Source: Apostichopus japonicus | Taxonomy: Eukaryota > Echinodermata > Holothuroidea > Aspidochirotida > Stichopodidae | NCBI RefSeq assembly: GCF_037975245.1 | Contig: NC_092561.1 | Span: 21,274,826-21,338,825 of the forward strand | DNA: 64,000 nucleotides | Direction of reading: 5' to 3' | Shown: piece by piece, positions 46,821-58,431 of the stretch | Numbering within the stretch: the first letter of the stretch is position 1 | Layout of the letters: every line of letters starts with the position of its first letter | Translations under genes and position numbers: made by a program | Notes under the pieces: model-generated | The model's database searches: none | Seen by the model: the letters and a program-made list of their open reading frames with translations, nothing else | Told to the model about the DNA's origin: nothing

Positions 46821-49535
46821 CCCAAAAGTCAGCAAACGTCATCTATCATACTGTTTTCTTTTGCAACCTACTGATGTGATGCTTTGTCAGGCTATAACCA
46901 TCTCAGCAACTTTACATTTTCTTTTGCTACATCTTAAACAGCGCATTATAGTATGTCAGTCATGCTCATACGGTACCTGCGAAATAATTCTGACTTTCTT
47001 TAAAAGTAAAGTATTTTCGCATTCGGGTTTTAGTTTGCGACACTTCCTTTTTTACCTAAGTTAAACATGCTGGAATGATATAATAGTTGTATAACGTGTA
47101 CTTAAAAAAAATACGTGCTGCAAATACCAAATAATCATGTTACGAAGGCTGCTTTATTACATACATGCATTCCATACAATATGACGAAAGACCTGGCAGA
47201 AATGAATATTCATGCCTCTAGACTCAGTTCCCGCTGTTAACGTATACCTAGGCATTATCCTGGTAATTTATTAGCTAGGTCAAACAGAAGATAACAAATT
47301 AACAAAACTCGGCCTGTCCGGCACAAGTGGCTGTCTGTGTTTATCGTCCAGTTTGTATGTGTAACTCCATAACTTGTAAACGTCATATCTCAGAACGGTC
47401 AGTGAGTTGTTTGGAAGCACATTTGAGATGGAAAGTAACCACATTAAGTGCGTCCATTCTAGTTAACCAATTGTAGTTTTTGTTCATTTATTCTTACTGA
47501 AGTTGTAGTTCTTGATCATACTTTATTCTTTTCGTAGGTTCGATTTTGGACGAAAATAAAATGTATCATTGTTATTGTGTTTTTTCTTTCTCTCTGTTTT
47601 TAGACTATTCATTATTTGTTGACATTTTTTCGCTTATTCCACAATTTGATAATTTTGTTTTATGTGATTTTTTTTTTCGAGAAGGTCATTCAAAGACCAC
47701 GAGCGAACGTGACAAAGTGATATACACAAGCACCACGACACCAAACTACATGTCTTTTTATCCAGAAAGACGTGTCAGTATGTGGACCCATTCCCGTGTT
47801 GCCCACTTTTATGTTAATTCGTAACATCTTTTTAACATCAACTAAAAAATGAATCAACAAGTTCTAACTGTTTGACAGGGCAAGGGATTAGCAAAAGAAA
47901 ATGGGTCTCATTCCCAATTCTTGAAAAGGTTACCAAAAGAGAAAAAACAAATACGCTTTAGGACTACTATACCTTCTGGATTAAAAGCCCCGAAATTTTC
48001 AGTCCCAGTATTTTTCTATTGTTTGATTAGCGCCCAGTGGCGGACTGTGGTGTTTGAAGCGGCCGCGGCAAACGTTTTGGAGGGGCTACATGTCTGTTAC
48101 ACTGTAAGACGGACGCCACCGTCTTGCGCGGGTTTGCGTCCATCAATATTTTTGGTTAAATGGACATTCACAACCCTATCTGTTTTACAGACCTCATTAC
48201 AAGGGGGAGGGCACAGCAAATGTTTTACTCAGTTCAACGCCCCAATATTGCCCATTTAGAATGTTTCTCGATAGTCCAAACCAGGGAATTGATACTGTTT
48301 AAGTTTATTGTCTTTTCAATGCTACAAAACGGTGTAAAGAAACAACAAAAGTTCATCACATATGAACAGAAAACTGTACAAAAATTTGAGAAACCAGAAA
48401 TAAGAAAAAAACCTTCGAGTTGATACAGAATGGCAAAAAAGATGAAGTACTAAAACACTTGCAACAAAATGCAGCACCTGGATAAAAGATCTAAATGCAT
48501 AAATCAATTTCGCGGAACTGGTATTATGAAATTATGTTCTGCAGCTTACGTCGGAGAAACTCAGAAATAACGTAGGCGGAAAGAGCGCAAGAAAATTACG
48601 TATTTGAAATCCCTATACAGCCGACAAAAGTCGATATCTCATTCCGTTTTCGAGTTATAAGCGATTTTGTGTTTTTGCGATATGGTTTTCAGTTTATTTT
48701 CATTCAGTAAGGTCGTTTTTGTGTGTGTGTTATCTTGTTCGGAAATGATCCAAAACGAAAGTAATAACTGTAAAGTTTTTCCACTTCTGGTATAAAATTA
48801 TTCCATCAAAGTTAACCTGAGTAACATGTCTCATGCCAAATCTATATTAAACAAAATAGAGAAAATAAAAAGAGAAAACGCCTTTTTGAAAAATGGAAGC
48901 GTCCTCGCAGAATGGGCGGGGCATCTTTATTTTGCTTCAAGTAACATGTTTTCGCTCAGAAACAAAGTTTCATACTTCATCTCTACTAAAAAACCAAATA
49001 TACATCTCTAAAAAATAACTATTTTGCGTAATCTGCAAGTAAACGAAGTTTATATGTCCATTCATTGTTATTTAAATGGTTAAACAGCACTCCAACTTAT
49101 CTGGAAGGGTGCCTCGTGGTACATAGCTTGTACTGCAACCTTTTCGGAGGCCTGGCGAAGTTAAGACTTATGTCGCTGTGTTTGGGGTTCACAGTTAGAA
49201 AACGTCCCCCGTCAGTTTAACTTACATGTTTCTTTGAGTGTGTGTTCTCACGCAAGGTTGAGAATGGCTCAGTGAATATTCTTACTTGCAAACGACTGTT
49301 CCAAAGTCTAATCGATACTAATGAACGAAGTTACGCGTTTTCCGACGCTTCGCGTAACCACATATTGACCTTCTATTTCGTTTAAAAAAGAATTTCAACG
49401 CATCGTTGAAAATTCCACGAAGGAAATGACTGAGAAATGCAATCGTTAAAATTCGATAAAAATCGATAAAAATCGATAAAAATCGGGGAATTTCGATAAA
49501 AAACGAAGAAATTCGGTTATTTTTTTTTTAACGAA
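46821..49535. other. Right arm of giant element, no recognised gene
   Basis: Several 60-110-codon open frames (47546-47824, 47921-48259, 48826-49011) show no family motif or splice context and are not called. The second ~130-bp direct repeat lies at 48508-48640. From ~49380 the DNA turns into subterminal repeats (three tandem aaaatcgataaaaatcgat-type units and ttgaaa/aacg motifs). Confidence 0.5.
48508..48640 (+). repeat. ~130-bp direct repeat, copy B
   Basis: Diverged copy of 37558-37690 in the same orientation. Confidence 0.75.
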
Positions 49536-49566
49536 TTTCAACGGGAGTTAAGCGAAATCAGTACTG
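49536..49566 (-). repeat. Right terminal inverted repeat of giant element
   Basis: 31-bp perfect inverted match to 35925-35955, followed by TA at 49567-49568. Confidence 0.9.
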
Positions 49567-49568
49567 TA

Positions 49569-50201
49569 GGTCAGTACTCTAACAGCAAATTAACAAACAC
49601 CATATGTAACGGTCCAACTGTTTATATCTTCAAGGTATTCATGGTTCATATGCCAAATACGGACTAGCTGAAGATGTGCAATTTGATGCCTAGTTTCAAG
49701 AAAGTCGCAAAACACAATAGAGCATGAGCGATAGCCTACCTAACCTCAGGCCTAAACTTTAGTACTGTACTGTACTTTAGGCCTAGTTATAGTATGACTA
49801 ACTGAGTATGACGTTACAGAAGGTTACAAACGAAACGTCGTTCCTCGATCCTGTACTTTGTTCATCTAATTTCGTACCCACAGTTTCCTGTTGAATTACC
49901 TTGTACGAAATAACTTACCAGTGTATTCACGATTGCAAAAGTTTTGTATACTAACTGAAGCAAAATATGCGGAGGCCCGTCTACGCCATATCTAGGATAT
50001 TCCGTATCAAAATTTCTACAGTCACTGCACTCTACGCCCTGTAGCACAGACTATAGTACTTCAATTCCAGTGGCCATTCCGAATCTAGCAGACAACAGCC
50101 ACTAGTACGGAACCGTAGAAAGGACATGTAAATTTATTTATTTATTTATTTGTTTTATCGCCAAGTGGGAAAGGAAGTCTCCTATAAGGTCTTAAAAAGA
50201 C
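49569..50201. other. Non-coding, with (ATTT)n and possible antisense LINE/SINE tail
   Basis: A tttatttatttatttattt run at ~50132-50151 is followed by gttttatcgccaagtggga. On the - strand this looks like a retroelement 3' end with an (AAAT)n tail. No gene. Confidence 0.35.
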
Positions 50202-50535
50202 TTAAAGTGGCCATGACACGAAAATTTCAAAGTCCTATATTTTTGGGATCCATCAAAGAATGTTCTCTAGAACATGTATCAACCATTCTGCCAGTTTAAA
50301 ACTTGATTTTTCAAGTCGAAAATTGAGAATGAATTTACCCTTTTCGGCGTTTGAAACTTTGTTTACTCGAAAATTTTCCGATTCGCATGACGTCATGTGA
50401 CGTCACGTTTTGAACACATTTACGATCCTCCGAATATACCATTCACGTACACAGTAGACAAGTACACATACCACTAGTAGTTACTAAACAAAACACCGAT
50501 CACAAGTGCGATATCAAATCAAAATTTCCTGTGAA

Positions 50536-51430
50536 ATGGCGGATCCAGAACCAATTGCGGCAACCGAAGTTCAAAGTGATAATGGTTCTTCACTAGGCAG
50601 TGAAATTGGGCTATAATTAGAGCGCCCTTTCTCATATTCGAAGCAGAGAGTGAAGGCGATGATCATTCCAATATTGAACCGAACGTTGAGGGTGGAGCGG
50701 AGGTGTTAGAACCGTATCAGTTCGAGCCTGTTAAACGAGCCGAAATTGAAGCTCCACAACATACCGAAGAAGAAATCCGTTCGAAACCATTGCAAGGAAC
50801 ATACAACGTGGTAAGAATTTATTAACGAAGCATTTAAAAACAAAATCCAGTCCATTTTGTGCATGTGTTGTTGGAATTCGCGGAACACCCTAAACCGTAT
50901 TGTGCGTTGTGTTACGGTAACTTACAACCCGTATGTAGAGTGTGTAGTACTAGTAGGGTTGTTGCATACTGAAAGTTTGGCTCGGGGATGTAAGTTGCAT
51001 TATGCAGCCATGCTAGGTAGGCATATGTGTTATTTCATACTCATTATTACTTGGCTAGTACTTTGGCCTGGAGTTTTGCAAATCAATTTTCTGAAACAAA
51101 AGAATGTTTCATGATACACGGAAGGTGTAAAATCACAACAAATGTAACCATAACTGTACATTGTATGCCTGCTTGTTATTGTGGACATCATGGCCAACAT
51201 TAATACATTTTGAACTTTCATAAATTTTTTCCCAGGCAGTACAGATACATAGCCTACGGTCAACAGGTTCAATGATACTTGGGGTTCCTAGCAAGACACG
51301 TCAGGGTTGTGCTACCATCATGTGCAGCCCAAAGGATCAGAAGTGATTTTCCAGCCAATGGTCATTACACTGGATTCAAGTTGCCAGGAGAAAACTCATT
51401 GTACAGGAAGCCTTGGTTGAGAAATTCCTC
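50536..51430 (+). pseudogene. P2X7-C-terminus-like protein remnant
   Basis: The first part (MADPEPIAATEVQ..., ATG 50536) stops at ~50614. In another frame from ~50638 come EAESEGDDHSNIEP and EVLEPYQFEPVKRAEI, ending at a donor (aacgtg|gtaaga, ~50811). At ~51244-51390 is RYIAYGQQVQ, an in-frame TGA, then LARHVRVVLPSCAAQRIRSD and YTGFK. The PYxFEP start and the RHVRVVLPSCA...IR..FP...YTGF end are hallmarks I recall from invertebrate proteins annotated as P2X purinoceptor 7-like, where they bracket a Cys-rich zinc-binding core. That core is absent here. It is carried inside the TTAA element. Confidence 0.6.
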
Positions 51431-52849
51431 CAGGAACACCTTTTCTAAACTACGATTGTGTTGGATTATCAATCCGTCTGGGTTCCCTCAGTGTTGATAT
51501 ATTGAAATTCAAGACTTTTAATTCAGGATGAAAAGGTTATTTTCCAGACCCAACATCAACAATGAAAAGGCATGTTTTGAAGCATTTGGACACTAGTGTT
51601 GGCGTGACCGTGATGTCATATAATATGTGCATAAGGGAATGGGCATTGACATTTTTAGGGGCATTTACCTCCCAGACGTTTGATTCGTACCTTTAATCTG
51701 GAAGCCAAAACATCCATATCATCAATGATATTTGACAGAAAAGTCATAATAAAGACCAATGGAGGCAGCAGAACTCTTGAATGTTTAGACTTTGTTTCTT
51801 CAGCAGCAGTTGGTTTGTTTTGAAGTCTTTCTTCAAAAACTCAGCAGTACACCCTGTTAATGGTCTTCGATTGTTTTAATGCGTGTGTTGCTGTGTTTCA
51901 CATTGCCCATCAGTGTTGTACGTGTCGTCGTGCTTGTGTAACATTTTTGCATGTGAGTTACTTCGTGCAGTGTTTCTTGGTTTAAATAACCCTTTATTGT
52001 ATTTGATTCTGGATTATTCTAATTAATTTGTCACAACAACGATTGATAGCGATGGACTTGCAACTGCTTTGTAGGCTTAAAGCAAAAAAATTCATGTAAG
52101 TTGTTTTCTTTTAACCTCCTTTGATGTCACAAATTACATTAGTGTAATTTAAGAATGATAATGTTTATGGAAAGTACAGTTTTACTTTTATGTCATATAA
52201 TACAATGATTGTTGTTAATGTTAGTTCAGATTGTCCAGAATGACTGTCTAGAACTGATATTGAATAAATTTTGTTCAATGATTTAACACTTGAACTATGT
52301 TGTGTGAATTTTTGGCTCTGTGACTTTAAAATAAATCGCTTTGAGATTTAATTAAACACCCTTTGGAATAAAATCTTTTTACCTACCTATTTTGACCCAT
52401 CCCCATTACCCCCACTCCCTCCACAACATAAAAAATGGTTTTCCTGGAATAGGAATAAGAAATTATTGCTATAACTAACTGATCCAGTATATTCCGGAAA
52501 TAAATTGGGGCACTGAGATTTGTTCACAAGAAGATGTAACCCATCGCTTCTGAAGCTAACCTCATAGCTTATTAGTATACAATAGAGCAATGAAGGGGGT
52601 GTTAATTTAGATGATACAGTAAAATCTCTTCGTCTATTGCGACTTCAGTGTAGTAACGCTAATACTATAGTACTACTAGTGCTCGGCGCGCTACCTCCTA
52701 AGGATCGCCACTTGCCCCATTGGAGGTTTCCTGTTCCCCGATCTGGTCTTCAGAGTAGTTTTTTGTGGATTACTTGACAGAAGAATGACTCTTTTATGTC
52801 GAACCGTTAAAGTCCATTTGTTTTATTTCATAACAAAAAGGAGGGATCG

Positions 52850-53039
52850 TAGTATGCTTCCGTGAAGTGTTCGCTTCATTCGGAGCTGCATACTGGCTAG
52901 GCCCAGTGAAATCGGCGCTGGTGTTGTGCACTAACTTGGTCATAATCGCCGTGTTTTTTTCGTCCTTCAGCCATGGATGAAGGCTAATTGCATGGGTAAT
53001 GATATTTATGCAGCCCCCAACAACACAACGGACCGGCAT
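52850..53039 (-). pseudogene. THAP domain remnant (Kolobok transposase N-terminus)
   Basis: From ATG 53039 the - strand reads MPVRCVVGGCINIITHA, then ISLHPWLKDEK and ADFTGPSQY. These match the THAP zinc-finger layout: C-x4-C near the start, the HPWP-like tryptophan and a GPS turn. After that a frameshift occurs, and the neighbouring frame continues SEHFTEAYYDPS, the expected C..HF half. THAP domains bind DNA in Kolobok and P-element transposases and in host THAP proteins. Nothing catalytic follows. Broken copy. Confidence 0.7.
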
Positions 53040-53395
53040 TTCTCTCGGATAGTTTACAACAGTTGTAAAACAAACTTGAAATTTCTAACGATGTAGCGTA
53101 ATACAGTGGTTGTTCTCTCAGTGTAAATGTGCGTGTATATGGAACGGTATGATCGTCGCGCATCCGATACATGCCTGGGCTTTGCACGTGTGTTCCTAAC
53201 ATGACGTCATCATTGTCTTGTTGTGAAATCGCATTCTCAGATATCTATTTTCGGATGCGAATATTAAAACGTTAATTACTAATTAGTCCTTGAGGTTTTC
53301 AAGGTGTTGAGGATAGTTTTGAACATAGATTTTCTCATAGATTCAGAGGAAGTTACTCTCGATGAGTTGGATTTTTCGTGTCATGGCCTCTTTAA

Positions 53396-53888
53396 CAAAG
53401 CAGGAGACTCCCTGGAAGAAAAGGAAAAAATGTACAAATATTAATAATACAGTATATACATAAAATTAAATATGCAGTAATAATAACCTAATAATGATGC
53501 TGAGATGGATACGTGAATAGATTTTATAATATTAGTACGAATTAATAAATTCCCTTTTCAATGTCTGTCAAAATGAAAAGAAGTTGAAAATTAACGATTT
53601 GTCCTGACGCGTGAACTTGCCATGATGACAAAAATGTGAAAAAAATGAACGTTTTGACGACATCATAAATACCAAAAACCTGAAAATGACCGAATTGCAC
53701 CATTCCAAATATGGTTTAATGTCATACAGTCAATTTCTAGATATTCTCTATTTTGACAAAACGCCAATTTTCAAAATTGTCGACATTTTGACGAGTTAAT
53801 GTATCTCGAAAAACATCAATTATCAGATTATTGCCACTTTGATGAGTTGGTACTATGCAGACAAAACGTCAGTTTTCATTTTTTTGCC
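53396..53888. repeat. Degenerate tandem repeats of TTTTGACGA type
   Basis: From ~53590 to 53888, and resuming at 55333-55400 after the hAT-like insertion, the DNA repeats a loose ~60-75-bp unit. It contains attttgacgagtt, gtatctcgaaaaac and caattttc. It looks like an old satellite split by the insertion. Non-coding. Confidence 0.5.
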
Positions 53889-53896
53889 ATTTTGAC

Positions 53897-55332
53897 TAGG
53901 GATGCACCGGATATCCGGTCCGGCCGGACTATCCGGCCGGATAGTGAGAAATCATCCGGTTCCGGTTCCGGCCGGATATTTTTCAAAATCCAGCCGGATC
54001 TATTTGAAAATCTGCCCGGATCTTTTTCAAAATCTGGCCAGAATTTTTCCTTAAATAGTGTTGGTATTAACTTAAATCAATGTAACCTATTTCCAAAAAT
54101 TAATAAAAACATTCAAAGTAAGGAAAATTAGGTTTAACATGTTTAATTTAATTTCTCAATGGTCTGACCCACTGTTTCTAAAGATCAACCAAAATAATAC
54201 AACTACTGTAATAATATGAAGCTACAACAAATACAGTTTGCAGTGAAATCATTTCTTGCAGCCTTCATCAGTGTAATATTGTTCAGTTAAAATAGACCAT
54301 TCATATACTTATCAGTCAAAATACTGTTCCCTTGAATCTTTGCTTTCCCATTATTGTTGGCATTCATGTTTTCTCTGAATTTTTATGTGTGAAACAATCT
54401 CTTAATGGTCAGAGAGAAACACTTGCATGAAATGAAATGTCCAAAATCCAAACATGTGCATTAGGACCTTAAGAAGTCAAAACAATGGATCTTTTTGTGG
54501 ACCACTACAGTCCATTTCCTGTCTAGAAAGCTGTCAATTGTTACTCATTGTTTGTGGTCATGGCAATATGCAAATTGTAATCTTGGCACTTTTATAAATA
54601 GATGAAGCAATGGACTAGAATAGTTTCCACCAAATGGGGTGCCAGTCACAGAAAAAACAGTATCTAATTTTCTCACAGAAACAGATATCTCTTGTCACCA
54701 TGAAAGTTCCTAAAAGTTCATGAAAAACCTAAATCATTAAGTGTTCTAATGAACATTCAATTCCATTTTAAAGGATAGATAAAAGATAGATAAGAAGTTT
54801 CTTCCACTTCTGGAAAGATGCAATGTTTTTTTTTTTTTTACAGATAATATTGCAGTGTAAAAATTTGTTACCAAATAATGAATAATAAAAGACAATTCTA
54901 CAGTAAATCCTGATAGTAGTGTTACTACAACAATTAAATAATCTTTTTATTCAGTATAAAGTATGAGATTTGTGAAATGTAGCTTCCCGTTTAACTGAAA
55001 CAAACTTCATAGGTAGTATGCAGTATTTTTCCAGCAAACAAATTTACATACTGTATCAAGCTTGTCAACAACTATATTGTAGTTATTTTATTAAAGAATG
55101 TAGATTACACCACTTCAAGTCATATTTAATCTCATAAATGGGGTCTTAATTTCACCTTCTTTATAATATGCGTATACCTCACCTAAGATTTGCTCCTTGT
55201 TTCATACTTCTACTTCTTATTAATGATTTTCTTTTGTGTAATGAAAAAATCCGGTTCCGGCCGGATTTCATGTACTATCCGGCAAAATCCGGTTCCGGCC
55301 GGATCCAAAAATTTGGATCCGGTGCATCCCTA
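53897..55332. mobile_element. hAT-like non-autonomous transposon, 1,436 bp
   Basis: Terminal inverted repeats TAGGGATGCACCGGAT are flanked by a perfect 8-bp duplication ATTTTGAC (53889-53896 and 55333-55340), the hAT hallmark. Both ends carry clusters of ccggttccggccggat motifs, possible transposase-binding repeats. The ~1.1-kb interior has no recognisable transposase. Confidence 0.9.
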
Positions 55333-55493
55333 ATTTTGACAGAGTTTTGTAATTTTGACGAATTGTTGCATCTCATGAAAACGTGAATGCGATATGTCTC
55401 TTCTACGCTTCCGTACACAAGTCGTTTTACGAGGACACTGGCAGCAGACTAACAAATACTAAATAGGACATAACATCAACGTAAACTGGTGTG

Positions 55494-55522
55494 GCCGTAT
55501 GGAACGCAATGTTCCATACGGC
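55494..55522. repeat. Short perfect hairpin
   Basis: GCCGTATGGAAC and GTTCCATACGGC (12 bp each) separated by 5 nt. Function unknown. Confidence 0.6.
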
Positions 55523-57231
55523 TGGACGTTTGTTGGAGGATAAAATAAATTAATCTAAACCTCTGAGGAAAGTGAATTTCATTCCAAAATATATTTTTTT
55601 CGCTTGAAAATGAATTTACATAGCTGAAATTACACCACATCATAAATGGCACCATGTCCTACAGTACATCTTATATATAGTGAAATGATGTTAATTGCTT
55701 CCAAAAGGGTACATGATATGGACGTAAACTAAGTTGTATCAAACGTTTGAGATAAAACGGGGGAATTTGCGAAAAACAAAAGTTTGAATTAGACCATACT
55801 GAACTTTTATCTTCGAGATGATACTTAATGTTTTAAGATAATATTGGTCTGATACGGGACTCGAAATGGGATATGAAATATTCACAATATTTAGATTAGG
55901 AGTAGGGGGGGGGGGGTAGAGGGTTGGGATTCGGGTAGAATTTGACAAAAACAAGTTTTGAAGAGGAAAGTGGAATGAAAGGCATCTACCAGTAGGCCAA
56001 ATACTAACGGTAAGCTGAGTAGCCTGGTAAAGTTGTCAAAACATATTTCTTACTTGTAACTCAAAATGCTATCAGTTATACAGGGAGTTAAAATGCTTGA
56101 CTGACCGTGATTTTATGATTAAGTGTTAAACATAGCAAGATGATTAATTCCACAAAAGTAGGCTTTGCAGCAACATGTTGAACTTCTCACTTATTTGATC
56201 TATAAGGAATTGTCATTTTGTTGCAAATTATAAAACCGAGCAATTAATAACTTGTTGAAAATTGTTACCATGTATTGAAAAGAGTTTAGCACTTTGACGG
56301 CACCTTATCGCTTCCATACTGATGAATTACGCTAACAATCAACTACCTGCAGCCTAACTATTTGTAAAGGGAAAGATTGAAAATATTAAACTAGATAAGA
56401 TTTGGTTATCATTTGATACTCTCCAGATGGTATAGGTCCTAGCACAAAGGTCGTGTATAGTGTGTCTGTATTTCGGTCACGTCGCCTGGACTCACAAATA
56501 GGCGAAACTATATGCGAAAGATACTAGAACGCGATAAGCCGCATTTATTATATTACACTCTCATATGCATGGCCCAAAACTTTTGTCTAATATTGACGCA
56601 CAAAGGTTGGACTAAATTGGCTAATATTTGCATCAGGTATAACGGATGTTTCACTTTGTAACACCCACCTATAGCTAACGTAGCCTATACCAAACTTGGA
56701 CATCAGCAAAGGCAGATATTAAGATAATACAAAGAATATACACGGTAAGTCTTTAACACCGTCACACAATATAGGGGGGAAAACGATATTTGTTCATTTG
56801 CAATTTTCTATATAGTTTTTACAACAGACTGGACGCCGTTTGCGTTAAGCAAAATAGGGGGGAAATAGTGTTTATATATAATTGCGTTGTCGTTTTGTCT
56901 TCATTGCATAAGTATCATGCATATTACAGTCATAGCAGCTGATTGTGTATAAAGAATAATCTGAACAATTTTCACTCCAACCAAGTAAAGCAATGCCCTG
57001 TGTAAAATATGTGGAGTTATATTGCACCATTTCACTTATAATAATCCATATGCACTTAACCTAGTCACCGTCCAGCCACCCCCCCCCCGGCCCCACTCTC
57101 TTTGAATAGATTCTTTACACAACATTGTGTTTAACGTTCTTCATTTAGCTATACAAGACAGACAGAATTAAAAAATACTCGTAGCCGCTTTTGATACATT
57201 AACTGATTTTTTTCCCTTTTGTTATTCAGAG
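55523..57231. other. Non-coding upstream of the TRIM-like gene
   Basis: G-run at ~55906 and C-run at ~57080. The ATG of the TRIM-like gene is preceded by tttgttattcag, so a 5' UTR intron is likely. Other exons are not identifiable. Confidence 0.4.
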
Positions 57232-58431
57232 ATGGCGGACAGTAAGCAAGTGAAGGACCTAAATGATAACTTCCTCCAATGCTCGATATGTATGGACGGC
57301 TACAAAAATCCCCGGATGTTACCATGCATACATAGTTTCTGTTTGCAATGCTTGGAAAAGCGAAACGTTGGTCTGCAAAATCAACCGTTTTCGTGTCCAA
57401 AATGTCGGAAACCGACAACTTTACCAGAAAATGGCGTTAAAGATCTACCGAGGAATTTTCTGTTGGTGAGCCTCATGGAGAGGTTAAACATGGCGGACTC
57501 GCCAAGTGCGTCATCTTCTTTAAGAATTTGTCATTTCTGCCAAGGTAGCGAAGGTATTCAACTATGCCTAGATTGCAAGTTTCATATCTGTTCAACGTGC
57601 AAAAAGGTTCATGACCAAATACCGGATACCGGAGATCACACCGTAATCCCGATTGACAAACTTGCCGATGCCAAATTTATGACGGAAATACTCGCTACAC
57701 AAATACCGCGGTGTCCTGATCACGTGAAGGAGAAACTGCGGTTTTTCTGTACATCGTGTAGTAAGCTTGTTTGTCGAGATTGTACGATCATCGATCACCG
57801 AGGTCACGAGTGCATTGAAGCTGAGAAGAGGTTTGACATTGTCAAGGGGACGTTGGAGGCAGCCCTGAGAGGCAGCGAGGATGAAGCCAAGTCGGTCCGC
57901 CAGATTAATGTCAAAGTCACCGCAGCTACAGAAAATGTTGACAAACACGTCAAAGATGCTAAAAGGGAAGTTGACGAGCAGTACAACAAATTAAGCCAAA
58001 AACTGAAATCCGACCGAGATGCATTGAAGCACCAGTTGGATGAGATCGGAAGGAAAGAGTGTGTTAGCTTCGTGAAGAGCAAGGATGAAGTTGCAAACTG
58101 GATGGATGCGACGAAGAACACTCAAACGGTGACGCAAATGATGCTGGAAGCAAATAACCGATGGGGTATGATTGAGATGGAGAAATACATACTTGATGCC
58201 TTCAAGAAGTCTTCCGAAGAGGAGAAGAGTTTGGAGCGGCCGCCGGTTGAACGTAAAAATGTGACCAGATTCAATATCATTACCACACGCAACAATAACG
58301 GTGACGGGGCTGGTAAGGAAGGGTCCGCAATCACGAAACGTAACATGATAGGTACAATGGACTGCGGAATCCGAGCCTCGTCAGGCAAAGCAATCAAAAA
58401 CTGGAAGTTGAAGCTTGACGATCGTTACTAA
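57232..58431 (+). CDS. TRIM-type RING/B-box protein, single coding exon
   Basis: A 399-residue predicted E3 ubiquitin ligase. The RING finger (C3HC4) uses C17, C20, C32, H34, C37, C40, C55 and C58 (CSICMDGYKNPRMLPCIHSF). A first B-box spans ~100-136 (CHFCQGSEGIQLCLDCKF). A second B-box spans ~161-192 (CPDHVKEKLRFFC, then CRDCTIIDHRGH). A coiled-coil region covers ~195-285. The C-terminal ~90 residues are basic and lack NHL, filamin or B30.2 modules, so it is a short TRIM-like form. It is intronless in the coding part, with an acceptor-like cag just before AGATGG. AATAAA occurs at 58875-58880. Such genes are expanded in echinoderms and amphioxus and often act in signalling or innate immunity; the role here is unknown. 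Confidence 0.93.
   Translation: MADSKQVKDLNDNFLQCSICMDGYKNPRMLPCIHSFCLQCLEKRNVGLQNQPFSCPKCRKPTTLPENGVKDLPRNFLLVSLMERLNMADSPSASSSLRICHFCQGSEGIQLCLDCKFHICSTCKKVHDQIPDTGDHTVIPIDKLADAKFMTEILATQIPRCPDHVKEKLRFFCTSCSKLVCRDCTIIDHRGHECIEAEKRFDIVKGTLEAALRGSEDEAKSVRQINVKVTAATENVDKHVKDAKREVDEQYNKLSQKLKSDRDALKHQLDEIGRKECVSFVKSKDEVANWMDATKNTQTVTQMMLEANNRWGMIEMEKYILDAFKKSSEEEKSLERPPVERKNVTRFNIITTRNNNGDGAGKEGSAITKRNMIGTMDCGIRASSGKAIKNWKLKLDDRY

Larger units (their letters stand above)
35925..49566. mobile_element. Giant Tc1/mariner-type element, 13.6 kb, with cargo gene
   Basis: The ends are perfect 31-bp inverted repeats beginning CAGTACTGATTTCGCTTA. TA dinucleotides flank both sides (35923-35924 and 49567-49568), the Tc1/mariner target signature. 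Internal to each end are runs of ATCGATAAAAATCG- and GTTGAAA-type repeats. Neither end has a nearby partner repeat, so they are not two independent MITEs. The only transposase inside is a complete DD34E Tc1/mariner protein (39651-40670, -), with no inverted repeats of its own that I can find. A five-exon BEN-domain gene (41658-46328, +) lies head to head with it. Typical Tc1/mariner elements are 1-2.5 kb with one intronless gene, so this size and load are exceptional. Confidence 0.65.
50206..53391. mobile_element. Kolobok-like DNA transposon (3,186 bp), TTAA-flanked, decayed
   Basis: Terminal inverted repeats AGTGGCCATGACACGAAAA and (inverted) AGAGGCCATGACACGAAAA are flanked by TTAA on both sides (50202-50205 and 53392-53395). 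TTAA target duplications occur in piggyBac and Kolobok. A THAP-domain remnant on the - strand near the right end points to Kolobok, whose transposases carry THAP domains. The left half carries a P2X7-C-terminus-like coding remnant on the + strand. Both are broken and the transposase catalytic part is not seen, so this is a dead or non-autonomous copy. Confidence 0.75.

Noticed and set aside
47546-49011. Several 60-112-codon frames in the right arm of the giant element
   Set aside because: No recognisable domains, no consistent splice sites, composition like the surrounding AT-rich DNA.
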